Assembly: GCA_037190225.1 (NCBI GenBank)
Contig: JBBCJL010000005.1
Span: 62,001-126,000 of the forward strand
Reading direction: 5' to 3'
DNA length: 64,000 nucleotides
From: MKSF01 sp037190225
GTDB lineage: Bacteria; Bacteroidota; Bacteroidia; Chitinophagales; Chitinophagaceae
Under the pieces are notes generated by a model. It was not told the DNA's origin. It saw only the letters and a list, made by a program, of their open reading frames with translations, and made no database searches. Positions 16,632 to 25,849 of this stretch are shown in pieces. The stretch's first letter is position 1. Each line of letters starts with the position of its first letter. Position numbers and translations under genes: made by a program.

Positions 16632-17207
16632 TTGATTTTCAACTTAAAGCTACTGCATATATATTACAGGATACTCCTTAAAACCTTCCTGGCCCTGTTA
16701 CTTATATGGTGTAGCACCCAACCGGCAACTGCGCAGCAGGTACACTACAACAATTATCTTTCGGTAATACCTATCGGATTTTTTTACAGGACCTTCCACA
16801 AGAGCGTGGAATATACCAGGCATTTCGGCACGGCATATAACAGGCGCATTCAATCAGGCTTCCATTACGGCCAACAGCTATATATTCCTGACCGGAATGA
16901 GCATACATATTACCTGGTGACCGCGGCGTTCAATGCAACGGTGGTACAGGCAAACAGGTTTGAATATGCTGTAGGAGTACATTCCGGAGCGGAAAGATTC
17001 CAGGATACCTATACGGCAAGGTACCCTTACCGGGAGGATATATCCTATGGTATTTCCATAGGCATGAATAATAATTTCTATTGGCATATCAGCAAGCGCT
17101 TTTTCCCGGGTGCCAATGCGGTGCCGCCTATGCCGGTGTTCATCTTTGATAAGGGCTTAAAGACCGGCATAGGGTTCAAGTCATTGCAGGCAGGCATAAA
17201 GCCATAA
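16632..17207 (+). CDS. Predicted exported protein of unknown function
   Basis: A 191-residue protein beginning at a TTG (no in-frame ATG near the start): after a basic stretch there is a hydrophobic signal segment LLKTFLALLLIWCSTQPATA with likely cleavage after TAQ. The mature part is rich in aromatic residues with alternating hydrophobic strands (YYLVTAAFNATVVQANRFEYAVGV; ISYGISIGMNNNFYW; TGIGFKSLQAGI), suggestive of a small outer-membrane beta barrel. I do not recognise the family. It lies between the LTA-synthase-like gene and mdh with about 150 and 95 bases of spacer. Confidence 0.6.
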   Translation: MIFNLKLLHIYYRILLKTFLALLLIWCSTQPATAQQVHYNNYLSVIPIGFFYRTFHKSVEYTRHFGTAYNRRIQSGFHYGQQLYIPDRNEHTYYLVTAAFNATVVQANRFEYAVGVHSGAERFQDTYTARYPYREDISYGISIGMNNNFYWHISKRFFPGANAVPPMPVFIFDKGLKTGIGFKSLQAGIKP

Positions 17208-17301
17208 GCCTGCCCGGCAAACAACCTATGACCTTCAATATTGTTGTTTAGTTCATACATTTTTCCGAAATTGTATGCTCAACTTCAAATTCCATACTGT
17301 T

Positions 17302-18234
17302 ATGAAAGTAACTGTTATAGGTGCGGGCAATGTAGGTGCCAGCTGTGCCGATTATCTTGCTCAGCGCAATTTCCTGTCCGAGCTGGTATTGCTGGACATC
17401 AAAAAAGATTTCGCGGAAGGAAAGGCCATGGACCTGAACCAGACAGCCGTTTACAATCACTTCTATACTACCATAAAAGGGGTTACCAACGATTACCCGG
17501 CCACTGCCGGCAGCGATGTGGTGGTCATTACCAGCGGCATCGCGAGGAAGCCGGGTATGACCAGGGAAGAGCTGATCGCCACCAATGCCGGTATCGTAAA
17601 AGAGGTGGTGCTTAAAGCGCTCAGCCATTCCCCGTATGCCTTCTTCATCATTGTCAGCAACCCGCTGGATACCATGACCTACCTGGCCTATAAGACCCTG
17701 GGCATACCACGAAATAAGGTATTCGGCATGGGCGGCGCTCTTGACAGCGCCCGTTTCAAATATTATTTAAGCCAGGCGCTTGAGAAAAGCCCTTCTGATA
17801 TCAGCGCCCTGGTTGTAGGCGCGCACAGCGATACCGGCATGATACCGCTGATACGGTGGGCCACCTATAACGGTGTTCCCGTATCGTGCTATCTGTCCGA
17901 GCAGGAAATGGAAGACATCGTGCAAAAGACCAAGGTAGGCGGCGCCACGCTGACACAGCTGCTGGGCACTTCGGCCTGGTATGGCCCGGGAGCAGCAGTG
18001 GCCCACGTGGTACAGTCCATCTTATGCAATCATCATGTCATCATACCCAGCAGCGTTTACCTGGAGGGAGAATACGGGCTGCACGATGTATGTATAGGCG
18101 TTCCGAGCCTTATCAGCAAAAATGGCATAGACAGCATTAAGGAGATCGACCTGAACGAAGCGGAGCTGCAGCAGATGCGGGATGTGGCAACCACACTGCA
18201 GGCCGTCAACAGCCGGCTTTTTGATACGCCCTGA
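17302..18234 (+). CDS. mdh: Malate dehydrogenase
   Basis: Oxidises malate to oxaloacetate in the TCA cycle. 310 residues from ATG 17302 (MKVTVIGAGNVGASCADYL), which puts the NAD-binding GxGxxG at the N-terminus as in other LDH-like MDHs; an upstream ATG at 17275 would add nine residues and is less likely. Substrate-binding IARKPGMTREELI (Arg pair), VSNPLDTMTYLAYK and the catalytic His within GAHSDTGMIPL are all present; the loop Arg suggests malate rather than lactate. Length is normal. A possible promoter (TACATTTT at 17256-17263) precedes it. Confidence 0.95.
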   Translation: MKVTVIGAGNVGASCADYLAQRNFLSELVLLDIKKDFAEGKAMDLNQTAVYNHFYTTIKGVTNDYPATAGSDVVVITSGIARKPGMTREELIATNAGIVKEVVLKALSHSPYAFFIIVSNPLDTMTYLAYKTLGIPRNKVFGMGGALDSARFKYYLSQALEKSPSDISALVVGAHSDTGMIPLIRWATYNGVPVSCYLSEQEMEDIVQKTKVGGATLTQLLGTSAWYGPGAAVAHVVQSILCNHHVIIPSSVYLEGEYGLHDVCIGVPSLISKNGIDSIKEIDLNEAELQQMRDVATTLQAVNSRLFDTP

Positions 18235-18341
18235 GGCATACCCGCTGTACGCAGCAGCGGGAGATGATTAACATCCGTTTGATGCAAATCCCGGTATAAG
18301 ATCGCTGCAGGCATTGTAATTCTGCATAGCTTTGTTTCCAT

Positions 18342-19457
18342 ATGAAAATATTAAAACGAATGTTGTACACTATTATAATATTGCTGCTGGCCCTTTTCCT
18401 TTTTGGTCTTTATTTTATGAACAGGCCGGAATTCGGCAAGCATCCTTCGGGAGACAGGCTGCAAAAAATACTGAGATCACCTCACTATAAGGACGGGCAG
18501 TTCCAGAACCTGTCTCCCACACCGCAGCTGGAAAAAGGATACAATATGTTCGGCGTATTGATCAACTTCCTGTTCCGGAAGCCGGAACATATCAAGCCGA
18601 AGAATGACATACCTGTCATCAAGACCGATCTTAAGAATTTATCAAGGGACTCCAATCTACTGATCTGGTTCGGCCATTCTTCCTATCTTTTCATACTGAA
18701 CGGCAAAACCTTTCTCGTTGATCCCGTTCTCAGCGACAATGCCTCCCCCGTTCCCGGGTCCAATAAGGCATATAAAGGCACCTCGCTGTACACTGCTGAC
18801 GATCTTCCCGATATTGATTATCTTATTATCACCCACGATCATTTTGACCACCTGGATTATCCCACCATCAGGGAGCTGAAGGGTAAGGTCCGGCAGGTCA
18901 TCTGCGGACTGGGCGTGGGCGAGCACCTGGAATACTGGGGTTACCCCACAGCCGGCATTACGGAGCTGGACTGGTACGAAAGCACTGAGTTCACTGATGG
19001 TGTCAGGATCACCGCTACGCCGGCACGTCATTTTTCGGGCCGTACCTTTAAAAGGAATACCACCCTGTTCTGCTCCTATGTGCTGCAAAGCGGCGATACC
19101 AGGATATTCATCGGGGGAGACAGCGGCTATGATACGCATTTCAAAGCCATAGGCACACAATACGGGCCTTTCGACCTGGCGATCCTTGAGAACGGCCAGT
19201 ATAATGAAGCCTGGAAATATATTCACACCCTGCCCTCCGAAATGCCGGCTGTTATAAAGGATATCAATGCAAAAAATATACTGCCGGTACACTCCGGGAA
19301 ATTTGCGCTGGCCCTGCATTCCTGGAAAGAGCCTCTTACGGAGATCATCAAATTACAAAATACGGGAACAAGGATACTCACCCCCCGGATAGGAGAAGTC
19401 TTAAAGCTGGGTGACAGTACCCAGACGTTCGGCAGGTGGTGGGAAGAAGCGGAGTAA
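18342..19457 (+). CDS. Membrane-anchored MBL-fold metallohydrolase (NAPE-PLD/UlaG-like)
   Basis: A 371-residue protein with one N-terminal membrane helix (MLYTIIILLLALFLFGLYF). The metallo-beta-lactamase core has LIWFGHSSYLF, the metal motif THDHFDHLD (about residues 163-171), ATPARHFSGR, IGGDSGYDTHF and a late VHSGKFALALH. This order matches the subfamily of N-acyl-phosphatidylethanolamine phospholipase D and L-ascorbate-6-phosphate lactonase UlaG. The membrane anchor favours a lipid substrate, but that is inference. It converges with the GNAT gene, leaving only 4 bases between their stops. Confidence 0.9.
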   Translation: MKILKRMLYTIIILLLALFLFGLYFMNRPEFGKHPSGDRLQKILRSPHYKDGQFQNLSPTPQLEKGYNMFGVLINFLFRKPEHIKPKNDIPVIKTDLKNLSRDSNLLIWFGHSSYLFILNGKTFLVDPVLSDNASPVPGSNKAYKGTSLYTADDLPDIDYLIITHDHFDHLDYPTIRELKGKVRQVICGLGVGEHLEYWGYPTAGITELDWYESTEFTDGVRITATPARHFSGRTFKRNTTLFCSYVLQSGDTRIFIGGDSGYDTHFKAIGTQYGPFDLAILENGQYNEAWKYIHTLPSEMPAVIKDINAKNILPVHSGKFALALHSWKEPLTEIIKLQNTGTRILTPRIGEVLKLGDSTQTFGRWWEEAE

Positions 19458-19461
19458 GCGA

Positions 19462-19944
19462 TCAGGACACCTTCTGGTAAGCAAGGCGCGGCGTAGCATC
19501 GCTGACATAGATGATCCCGCAATAGCTATAGCCCAGCTTTTCAAAGATATGCTGCATGATCGTATTATCCCGGTGGGTATCTACCCGGATGTTGGGATGC
19601 TGCTTAAAGCACCAGTCCAGCACAGTGGCGGCCACGCCCCTGACCCGCCCGTTGGTTGCCAGCCGGTGTATAACGCCGTAAGGCGCTTCATTCATCCAGG
19701 CGCCTTCTATCTTATTATAAGCAGGATCTTCTGCAACAGCGAAGCAAAAAACACCCGCGGGCTCCCGGCCCGATATACAGACAAATAATTCTCCTTTATC
19801 CAGGCATTCCAGCATCAGCTCCCTGGAGGGATACCCGTTAGTCCACTGGCTGGCATTACCGTTCGCTCTCATGATGCTACGGGCATGCGCGATAATATCC
19901 ATAATGCTGTCCATCTCCTGAGGACGGGCTTTTCTTATATTCAT
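19462..19944 (-). CDS. GNAT family N-acetyltransferase
   Basis: A 160-residue acetyltransferase. It starts with IRKARPQEMDSIMDII as in many GNATs and contains the acetyl-CoA loop pattern within NGRVRGVAATVLDWCFKQ (about residues 97-114) and the C-terminal FEKLGYSYCGIIY. The ASQWTNGYPSRELM segment near residues 37-50 is typical of a Bacteroidota/Firmicutes subgroup of small-molecule acetyltransferases. Substrate unknown. Encoded convergently with the MBL-fold gene. Confidence 0.88.
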   Translation of the reverse strand: MNIRKARPQEMDSIMDIIAHARSIMRANGNASQWTNGYPSRELMLECLDKGELFVCISGREPAGVFCFAVAEDPAYNKIEGAWMNEAPYGVIHRLATNGRVRGVAATVLDWCFKQHPNIRVDTHRDNTIMQHIFEKLGYSYCGIIYVSDATPRLAYQKVS

Positions 19945-20149
19945 TGTGTAGATCCTGATTCAACAGCAAAATTATTATAAACCTCGCATCTTTCCCCTGT
20001 GAAAAGATATAATAATACAATTACCGCCAGATCGGTCCGGTCTCTTCACAGGCGTCAATAACGAAGGATATCCTATATATACCGTAAAAATGCCTAACTT
20101 GCAAGGTTAATTCAATATTATTATCAATAACATCAGAGAACAATATATA

Positions 20150-21208
20150 ATGCAACCCAACAGCAAACCCATTATCGGCGTCAGCATAGGCGATGTGAAT
20201 GGCATAGGCCCGGAGGTGATCATCAAGACCTTTGCCGATCCGAGGATCCTGGATATGTGCACACCCGTCATCTTTGCCAATCCTAAAATCATCAATTTTT
20301 ATAAAAAGAACCTGGATATCCAGGGATTCAGCTTTAATGCTGCCCAGGCTCTTACCCAGCTCAACCCTAAGCAGGTCAATGTATGTACTATCTGGCAGGA
20401 CGAGATCGGCATTCAGCCCGGCGTCCTTACGGATGATGCCGGAAGACTGGCTGTCGCCAGCCTGGTGAATGCCGCCCAGGCACTGAAGGACGGGCACATA
20501 CAGGGACTGGTAACAGCTCCCATTCATAAGACGAATGTACAGGGACCTGATTTCAAGCATACCGGGCACACCCCTTTCCTGAAGGAATTCTTTGGCGTGA
20601 AGGAAGTAGCCATGATGCTGTACAGCAATAATTTCCGCGTGGCGCTCCTTTCCGAGCATATTCCCATAGCCCAGGCCGCCGCCGCGGTTACCGGGGAAAA
20701 CATTACCAGGAAGCTCGCCGTAGTGCATCGTTCACTGGTGCGGGATTTCGGCATAGACAAGCCTAAGATCGCGGTGCTGGGACTCAATCCCCACGCCGGA
20801 GACGGCGGACTGATCGGCCAGGAGGAAAAAGAGATCATCAAGCCCACCCTGGACAGGCTGAAGAAAGAAAAAGGATGGCTGCTGTTCGGCCCTTACAGCG
20901 CGGACGGCTTCTTTGCCCACGGTCACCATACACAGTTTGATGCCGTATTGGCCATGTACCACGATCAGGGCCTTATACCGCTGAAATCACTGGGCACTGA
21001 AGACGGCGTAAACTTCACCTGCGGGCTGCCTTCTGTCAGGACCTCTCCCGACCACGGCACCGCCTTTGACATTGCGGGCAAAAATATCGCCGATGAGCAA
21101 TCGTTCCGCAATGCGGTCTTTGAAGCCATAGATATTTCCAAGAGACAAAGGGCCTATGATGAGGCCACTGCCAACCCCCTGAAGCGGCAAAAATTAAGTA
21201 AAGAATGA
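20150..21208 (+). CDS. pdxA: 4-hydroxythreonine-4-phosphate dehydrogenase
   Basis: Oxidises 4-phosphohydroxy-L-threonine in the DXP-dependent pathway to pyridoxal phosphate. 352 residues with family landmarks: IGVSIGDVNGIGPEVI at the N-terminus, TAPIHKTNVQ, HTGHTPFLKEFF (metal-binding His), GLNPHAGDGGLIGQEE, YHDQGLIPLK (metal-binding His) and SPDHGTAFDIAGK. Normal length. It faces the ABC exporter gene, and a strong two-way terminator separates them. No pdxJ is visible nearby. Confidence 0.96.
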   Translation: MQPNSKPIIGVSIGDVNGIGPEVIIKTFADPRILDMCTPVIFANPKIINFYKKNLDIQGFSFNAAQALTQLNPKQVNVCTIWQDEIGIQPGVLTDDAGRLAVASLVNAAQALKDGHIQGLVTAPIHKTNVQGPDFKHTGHTPFLKEFFGVKEVAMMLYSNNFRVALLSEHIPIAQAAAAVTGENITRKLAVVHRSLVRDFGIDKPKIAVLGLNPHAGDGGLIGQEEKEIIKPTLDRLKKEKGWLLFGPYSADGFFAHGHHTQFDAVLAMYHDQGLIPLKSLGTEDGVNFTCGLPSVRTSPDHGTAFDIAGKNIADEQSFRNAVFEAIDISKRQRAYDEATANPLKRQKLSKE

Positions 21209-21210
21209 TC

Positions 21211-21259
21211 CTAAATCAAAGAGGGCGTTACCTGACAGGTAGCGCCCTCTTTGATTTAG
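21211..21259. terminator. Bidirectional terminator between pdxA and the ABC exporter
   Basis: Perfect 17-bp inverted repeat CTAAATCAAAGAGGGCG (21211-21227) / CGCCCTCTTTGATTTAG (21243-21259) lying between two converging genes. Confidence 0.85.
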
Positions 21260-21278
21260 CAGGCATATTGCCCTTATG

Positions 21279-23060
21279 TTATTCATCATCCTCGGTCTGG
21301 TACTGGTATAGAGCGGCATAATGCCCGTCCAGTTGCATCAGCGTTTCGTGCGAGCCCTGCTCCACGATCCTGCCGTCCTCCATTATGATGATCTTATCAA
21401 AGTTCCAGTGCCTGAATATCCTGTGTGAGATAATGATCGTGGTCTTATCTTTAAGGATAGCGCTCAGATTCTGCTGAATGGTATTCTCTGTTTTGCTGTC
21501 CACCGCAGAGAGGCTGTCATCCATAATAAGCATAGCGGGCTTTTTATACAATGCCCGCGCGATTGATATTCTTTGCTTCTGCCCGCCGGAAAGCATAACG
21601 CCCCTCTCCCCGGTTATGGTATCATAGCCGCTTACCAGGCCAACGATATCCTTGTGGACATCGGCCAGCCGGGCGGCCTCCTGTATACGCTCCATATCAA
21701 AGGTATCTCCCATGGCAATATTGGACGCAATAGTATCCGAGAACAGGAAAACATCCTGCGGCACATAGCTGACCTGCTTTCTCAGGGAGCTCAGGTCCAG
21801 CTCTTTGATATTGGTGCCGTCAATGAGTATCTCACCTTCCGTTACGTCATACATCCTTAGCAGCAGGTGAACCAGCGTGCTCTTGCCTGAACCGGTCTTA
21901 CCCATGACAGCCACCTTTTCTCCCTTTTCGATCACCAGGTTGAATCGCTCCAGCGCCCTGATGCCGGTATGGGGATATACAAATGTAACATCCCGGAATT
22001 CCACCTTACCTATCAGGTTATGATGCAGCGCATTGGGGGCGTTCCGGATATCTACCGGGGCATCCAGGAATTCATTGATCCTCCGCTGGGACACCGCGGC
22101 ACGCGTGATCATATTGGCGGTAAAGCCGATCGCCATAATAGGGAAGGTAAGCATCGAAATGTAGATCACGAATTCCGCTATATTACCCACCGTTATCTGG
22201 CCGTTGATAGCCTGGTAACCACCGATAAGCACGGTTATAAGGATGCTCATACCCGTAAATATGCCCATAGCCGGTCCATAGATGGCATCGGTAAGGGCCA
22301 GGTTGATATTGCTCTTCCTGTACTCCTCTGTCGCCTTGCTGAAGGTACGGTACATCGCTTCTTCCTGGTTAAAGGATTTTACCACCCTGATGCCCGCATA
22401 CGTTTCCTGCGCCCTGGAAGTGATATTGGAAAGGTGCGCCTGTATCTTTTCCGATTTCCTGTTGATGATCTTATTGACATAAAAAATAGATATGGCCAGC
22501 AAAGGCAGGGGCAGCAGGACATAAATGCTGAGCGATACGCTCACCCTGAACATATTGATAAGGCACAGCAGCGTTAGCACCACGAGGTTGATGCCATACA
22601 TAATAGCCGGCCCCGTGTACATCCTGACCCGGGAAACATCCTCGGAGATCCGGCTCATCAGGTCGCCCACGCGGTGAGATTTGAAAAAAGAGGTGCTCAG
22701 CTCCTGGTACTTGGTGTATATCTCCTTCTTCTGGTCATATTCAATATGCCGGGACATAACGATGATGGTCTGCCGCATGAAGAACATGAAGACTCCCCTC
22801 AATACAGCAAAGAGTATCAGCAGGAACCCGTTATACATTACCAGGTCCATCACCTCCGATTTAAGAATAGCCTTCTGCGGACCGTCGGCCAAAAGATTAT
22901 ACTGGCTGATATGCACATACACCTGGTCCATTACTTTCCTGATAATGCCCGGGGGCAATACCGCGAAAAAGTTGGATACGGCCACAAAGATGACTCCCAG
23001 GGTAAGTCGCCACTTGTACTTTACAAAGTACTTATTTAAAGACTTTAAGGATGATAACAA
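21279..23060 (-). CDS. ABC exporter (ATPase fused to permease), MdlA/YheI-like
   Basis: A 593-residue half-transporter: six membrane helices in the first ~310 residues, then an ATPase. Walker A GKTGSGKST (about residues 371-379), signature LSGGQKQR and D-loop SAVD are intact, but Walker B ends MLIMDDSLS, with Asp where the catalytic Glu normally follows. That substitution is typical of the non-canonical half of heterodimeric exporters such as MdlAB and YheHI, so this protein may need a partner encoded elsewhere. Substrate class (lipid or drug) is not evident. The start MLSSLKSLNKYFVKYKWR fits the family N-terminus. Confidence 0.9.
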   Translation of the reverse strand: MLSSLKSLNKYFVKYKWRLTLGVIFVAVSNFFAVLPPGIIRKVMDQVYVHISQYNLLADGPQKAILKSEVMDLVMYNGFLLILFAVLRGVFMFFMRQTIIVMSRHIEYDQKKEIYTKYQELSTSFFKSHRVGDLMSRISEDVSRVRMYTGPAIMYGINLVVLTLLCLINMFRVSVSLSIYVLLPLPLLAISIFYVNKIINRKSEKIQAHLSNITSRAQETYAGIRVVKSFNQEEAMYRTFSKATEEYRKSNINLALTDAIYGPAMGIFTGMSILITVLIGGYQAINGQITVGNIAEFVIYISMLTFPIMAIGFTANMITRAAVSQRRINEFLDAPVDIRNAPNALHHNLIGKVEFRDVTFVYPHTGIRALERFNLVIEKGEKVAVMGKTGSGKSTLVHLLLRMYDVTEGEILIDGTNIKELDLSSLRKQVSYVPQDVFLFSDTIASNIAMGDTFDMERIQEAARLADVHKDIVGLVSGYDTITGERGVMLSGGQKQRISIARALYKKPAMLIMDDSLSAVDSKTENTIQQNLSAILKDKTTIIISHRIFRHWNFDKIIIMEDGRIVEQGSHETLMQLDGHYAALYQYQTEDDE

Positions 23061-23168
23061 CGTATTCTGTTTTATATTTACGGGATGTTCACTGTAAAGT
23101 GATTCTTAAACTTTGCAAAGCATAAGAAAACAAAGCACAAAAGTACAACAAATGCCGGAGGCAAACGT

Positions 23169-23176
23169 TAAATTTG
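23169..23176 (+). promoter_or_regulatory. -7 box upstream of the small lipoprotein and surE
   Basis: TAAATTTG at 23169-23176 fits TAnnTTTG. The in-frame TTG at 23174 lies within it, which supports the ATG at 23186 as the true start. Confidence 0.5.
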
Positions 23177-23185
23177 CATTTGCTT

Positions 23186-23500
23186 ATGAAAGGGACCTGC
23201 ATTTTGACCATGGGTAGCTTTATGCTGCTGGCGGCCGCTTCCTGCGGAGAGGATACTACTTCTGCCAGGTACACCCCGGAGCAGTTCCGGCATACGGTAG
23301 ACAGTACCATCGCGGCCCGGATACCCGAGATCAGGAAGGAATTGCGTGAAGATTACGAAATGCGCAAGGCTATCATACTAAAATCCGTACAGGATTCAAT
23401 TAAAGGAACAGGACAGGCCATACCGGCGGTAATCATCCCCGGGGACGCCCTGTTAAAAGACACATCTCATGACAAAACAACCACTGATACTGGTAACTAA
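23186..23500 (+). CDS. Small predicted lipoprotein
   Basis: A 104-residue protein starting at ATG 23186 (the TTG at 23174 overlaps the promoter box). Signal segment MKGTCILTMGSFMLLAAASC ends in a lipobox (LAAASC, Cys at 20). The mature part is helical and charged (TVDSTIAARIPEIRKELRED), then a Thr/Asp-rich tail. Function unknown. Its last 32 bases overlap the start of surE, so the two are translationally coupled; this may simply reflect compact packing. Confidence 0.7.
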   Translation: MKGTCILTMGSFMLLAAASCGEDTTSARYTPEQFRHTVDSTIAARIPEIRKELREDYEMRKAIILKSVQDSIKGTGQAIPAVIIPGDALLKDTSHDKTTTDTGN

Positions 23501-24254
23501 CGATGACGGCATCAACGCACCGGGCATCAAAAACCTGATCCAGTCTGTACTTCCTTACGGCAAGGTCGTAGTTGTGGCTCCCGACAGCCCCCAGTCAGGG
23601 ATGGGCCATGCCATTTCCATCAACAGGCCGCTGCGGCTGGAACGCCTGGACCTGTTTGACGAATGGGATGTGGAAACCTACCAATGCAGCGGCACGCCCG
23701 TAGATTGTGTAAAGCTGGCCATAGACGTGATCTTTAAAGGCGTAAAGCCCGACCTCTGTGTCAGCGGCATCAACCACGGGTCCAATGCCTCCATCAATGT
23801 CATTTACTCAGGCACTATGAGTGCTGCCATGGAAGCGGCGATCGACGGGATACCTTCTATCGGCTTCTCCCTGCTGGATTTCAATTACCATGCGGACTTT
23901 ACCGTATCCAGGTATGTAGCGGAGCAGCTTGTGTCCAAGGTGCTCAAAGAACCGATGCCGGATCATTTTCTTTTAAATGTCAATATCCCCAAGGTCACGC
24001 TGGAAGCATTCCGGGGATTAAAAATATGCCGGCAGGCGGATGCCCACTGGACTGAGAATTTCGATGAAAGGCAGGATCCGCGGGGCAAGAATTACTACTG
24101 GATGGTAGGCCGGTTTGTGAACAGGGACCGGGGAGAAGATACCGATGTGGAAGCGCTTAAGAACGGGTTTGCTTCCGTGGTGCCGGTAAGGATCGACTTT
24201 ACGGAAGAGTTTATCAAGACGTGGCTGGAGAACAAATGGACAGAGTTCCGGTAA
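23469..24254 (+). CDS. surE: 5'/3'-nucleotidase SurE
   Basis: Dephosphorylates nucleoside 5'- and 3'-monophosphates and possibly short polyphosphates; a stress-survival enzyme. 261 residues. Metal-binding VTNDDGINAPG is at residues 9-19, the MGHAISINRPLRL loop near 45-57 and SGINHGSNASINVIYSGTMSAAMEA (metal Asn) in the middle, all diagnostic. Normal length. The gene starts within the small lipoprotein gene and ends at the edge of an AT-richer islet containing mobile-element debris. Confidence 0.95.
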   Translation: MTKQPLILVTNDDGINAPGIKNLIQSVLPYGKVVVVAPDSPQSGMGHAISINRPLRLERLDLFDEWDVETYQCSGTPVDCVKLAIDVIFKGVKPDLCVSGINHGSNASINVIYSGTMSAAMEAAIDGIPSIGFSLLDFNYHADFTVSRYVAEQLVSKVLKEPMPDHFLLNVNIPKVTLEAFRGLKICRQADAHWTENFDERQDPRGKNYYWMVGRFVNRDRGEDTDVEALKNGFASVVPVRIDFTEEFIKTWLENKWTEFR

Positions 24255-24829
24255 CGGGTATGAATCGGAATGCAGGAGGCTTCGCAAGGTATTGATATTG
24301 CATTTTACTTTTGCTTTCCAGGCTCTCTCTCCAAATAGAGCTTTCGACAAAACCGGTAAACGGTTTCCAGAGATCGGCCTTTATAGTTTTATATTCGATC
24401 TTTCCAGTAACAAAGTTTACCGGAAGTTATACCGATAATCCAGGAAGGCTTCCAGACGGTCTATAAAACCTAGTTTTTCTTCTTCCTCGTCTGTATCTTC
24501 TTCAGATAATTTATTGCTCTTGGATTGCCCGGAAATTTCGCCATTTGGCGAAATGGATAAAATGCTTTTGTTGTGTGGTCCTAATACTTAGCCTGTTTTA
24601 AAGCTATTCATTTGGATGATAACTGTCAGATTAAGTTTTGACTGATTCACATTTTGCATTGGGCTGTTGTGCATTGGCAAAAATGCAAAGAGGTACGCCC
24701 TGATAAAAACATCAAACAAAGCATTTTCGGACTGCTCTTTCGGAACTGCCGTAGGTTCGGTAAATTGAACGGTTGTTTTATCTGGCAGCTATCGGGCATA
24801 GATAAGTAGCTCTTATTATTCCATACTTT
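24255..24829. other. Intergenic region holding decayed mobile-element sequence
   Basis: Between surE and the HMA-like gene there is no intact gene. On the minus strand a long reading frame is still recognisable, interrupted by an in-frame stop (24588-24590) and a frameshift near 24417. The upper part (about 24590-24790) reads as LPDKTTVQFTEPTAVPKEQ and continues for about 65 codons; I do not recognise it. Confidence 0.5.
24291..24587 (-). pseudogene. Frameshifted remnant, resembles a VirE/primase-type protein of Bacteroidota mobile elements
   Basis: Minus-strand translation gives LSEEDTDEEEEKLGFIDRL followed by EAFLDYRYNFR and a stop at 24417-24419; shifting frame there continues as NFVTGKIEYKTIKADLW then KPFTGFVESSIWRE. 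The combined pattern of an acidic linker, a YxFRYN-type stretch and a TGxxEY stretch resembles the N-terminal part of VapE/VirE or primase-like proteins carried by Bacteroidota integrative elements. That assignment is from memory of the pattern and tentative. The frameshift and missing remainder make it a pseudogene. Confidence 0.45.
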
Positions 24830-25042
24830 TTAGTTTAATAACACTTCGCCATCAAAACCATTATTGTGTAAAATATTGACTATTACATTTTCTGATATTT
24901 CGGAAGAACTATCAATACGTAGAATTTTATCACAATCGTCAAGGTCAAAATTCCAACGTATATGCGGAATTTTTTCTAAATGTGGCTTTAAATATTCGAT
25001 GTTAGCGTTATTAAATACTGAAGTCCTAAACACATGAATCAT
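24830..25042 (-). CDS. Small HMA-like (ferredoxin-fold) protein
   Basis: A 70-residue protein starting at ATG 25042 (MIHVFRTSVFNNANIEYL); the frame opens 15 codons further but that part overlaps the upstream gene. The beta-alpha-beta pattern, RWNFDLDDCDKILRIDS and the terminal NGFDGEVLL resemble heavy-metal-associated (HMA) domain relatives found in Bacteroidota, here without the CxxC metal motif. Role unknown; it may be a degenerate metallochaperone or a protein-interaction module. It follows the siderophore-interacting-type gene by 17 bases and is probably co-transcribed with it. Codon use is AT-rich, unlike the flanking core genes. Confidence 0.65.
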   Translation of the reverse strand: MIHVFRTSVFNNANIEYLKPHLEKIPHIRWNFDLDDCDKILRIDSSSEISENVIVNILHNNGFDGEVLLN

Positions 25043-25059
25043 CGTTAATAAATTAGAAA

Positions 25060-25770
25060 TTAAAGTCCTTTTTTCCCTTCCAGCCAATATCCTTGCGAAT
25101 AAACATTTCCCTGCGTTTTACTTTTCAAAACTTTTCTGAAGGTCTGAATGGATTTGACATTTCCGATTAACGCGAAATTGGCCGAGCTCCACCAATCTGT
25201 TTTGAACAAGGGTAGATCGCTTATCCATTTTTCATTTCTGAATAAATTGCTTTTTGGAAATACAGTGCAATTCTCTAATCCTAATAACCCGGGAACATTT
25301 TTATTAACTTCATCTAATTCAAAATAGAATTCAAATTGATGATTATTGCTTTTCAATAATGATAACAAGGCAACCGCAATACCTAAAGATGTTTCATCAC
25401 CAAAAAAGAATTGTTGCTTTATGCTTGGATCGTATAATATTTTTCCTCTTGGTGGACTGATAAACAGCTCATCGTTTTTTTGCAATGTATCAATGTACTT
25501 GCTACCGACTCCGTTTCCGTGAATATGAAAAATAATGTCAAAAATTCCATTTTCCTTATCGTGATAAACAACGGTGTAATTTCTAAATTCCGTCTCACTC
25601 ACACGAATTACACTTGCGTAACCGATTTGAAAACTCCATTTTGATATATCGCCCTGAAAGCGAATTTTCTTTATTTGTGGGCTGATGTAAGAGGTTTCTA
25701 AAACTTTTACATTTGGTCGCATTACGCTTCCGAATAAATTGCTGACCCATTTTGGTATGCTTGAAATCAT
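25060..25770 (-). CDS. Siderophore-interacting protein-type FAD-binding protein
   Basis: A 236-residue flavin reductase-like protein of the SIP/ViuB family, which in characterised members reduces ferric siderophores with NAD(P)H or ferredoxin. FAD-binding RNYTVV (the RxYT motif, about residues 62-67), HGNGVGSKYI and GDETSLGIAVALL (nucleotide side) are visible, and the C-terminal YSQGYWLEGKKGL is a typical SIP ending. No siderophore uptake genes are adjacent. The gene is noticeably AT-rich and lies, with the HMA-like and AraC genes, between two mobile-element remnants, suggesting acquisition by transfer. Confidence 0.82.
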   Translation of the reverse strand: MISSIPKWVSNLFGSVMRPNVKVLETSYISPQIKKIRFQGDISKWSFQIGYASVIRVSETEFRNYTVVYHDKENGIFDIIFHIHGNGVGSKYIDTLQKNDELFISPPRGKILYDPSIKQQFFFGDETSLGIAVALLSLLKSNNHQFEFYFELDEVNKNVPGLLGLENCTVFPKSNLFRNEKWISDLPLFKTDWWSSANFALIGNVKSIQTFRKVLKSKTQGNVYSQGYWLEGKKGL

Positions 25771-25849
25771 TGTTTACTACATTAAAGTGTAATGCAAAGG
25801 AACAACGAACGGAAATTTCAGACAATACAAGAAGAAGGTAAGTATTGGA

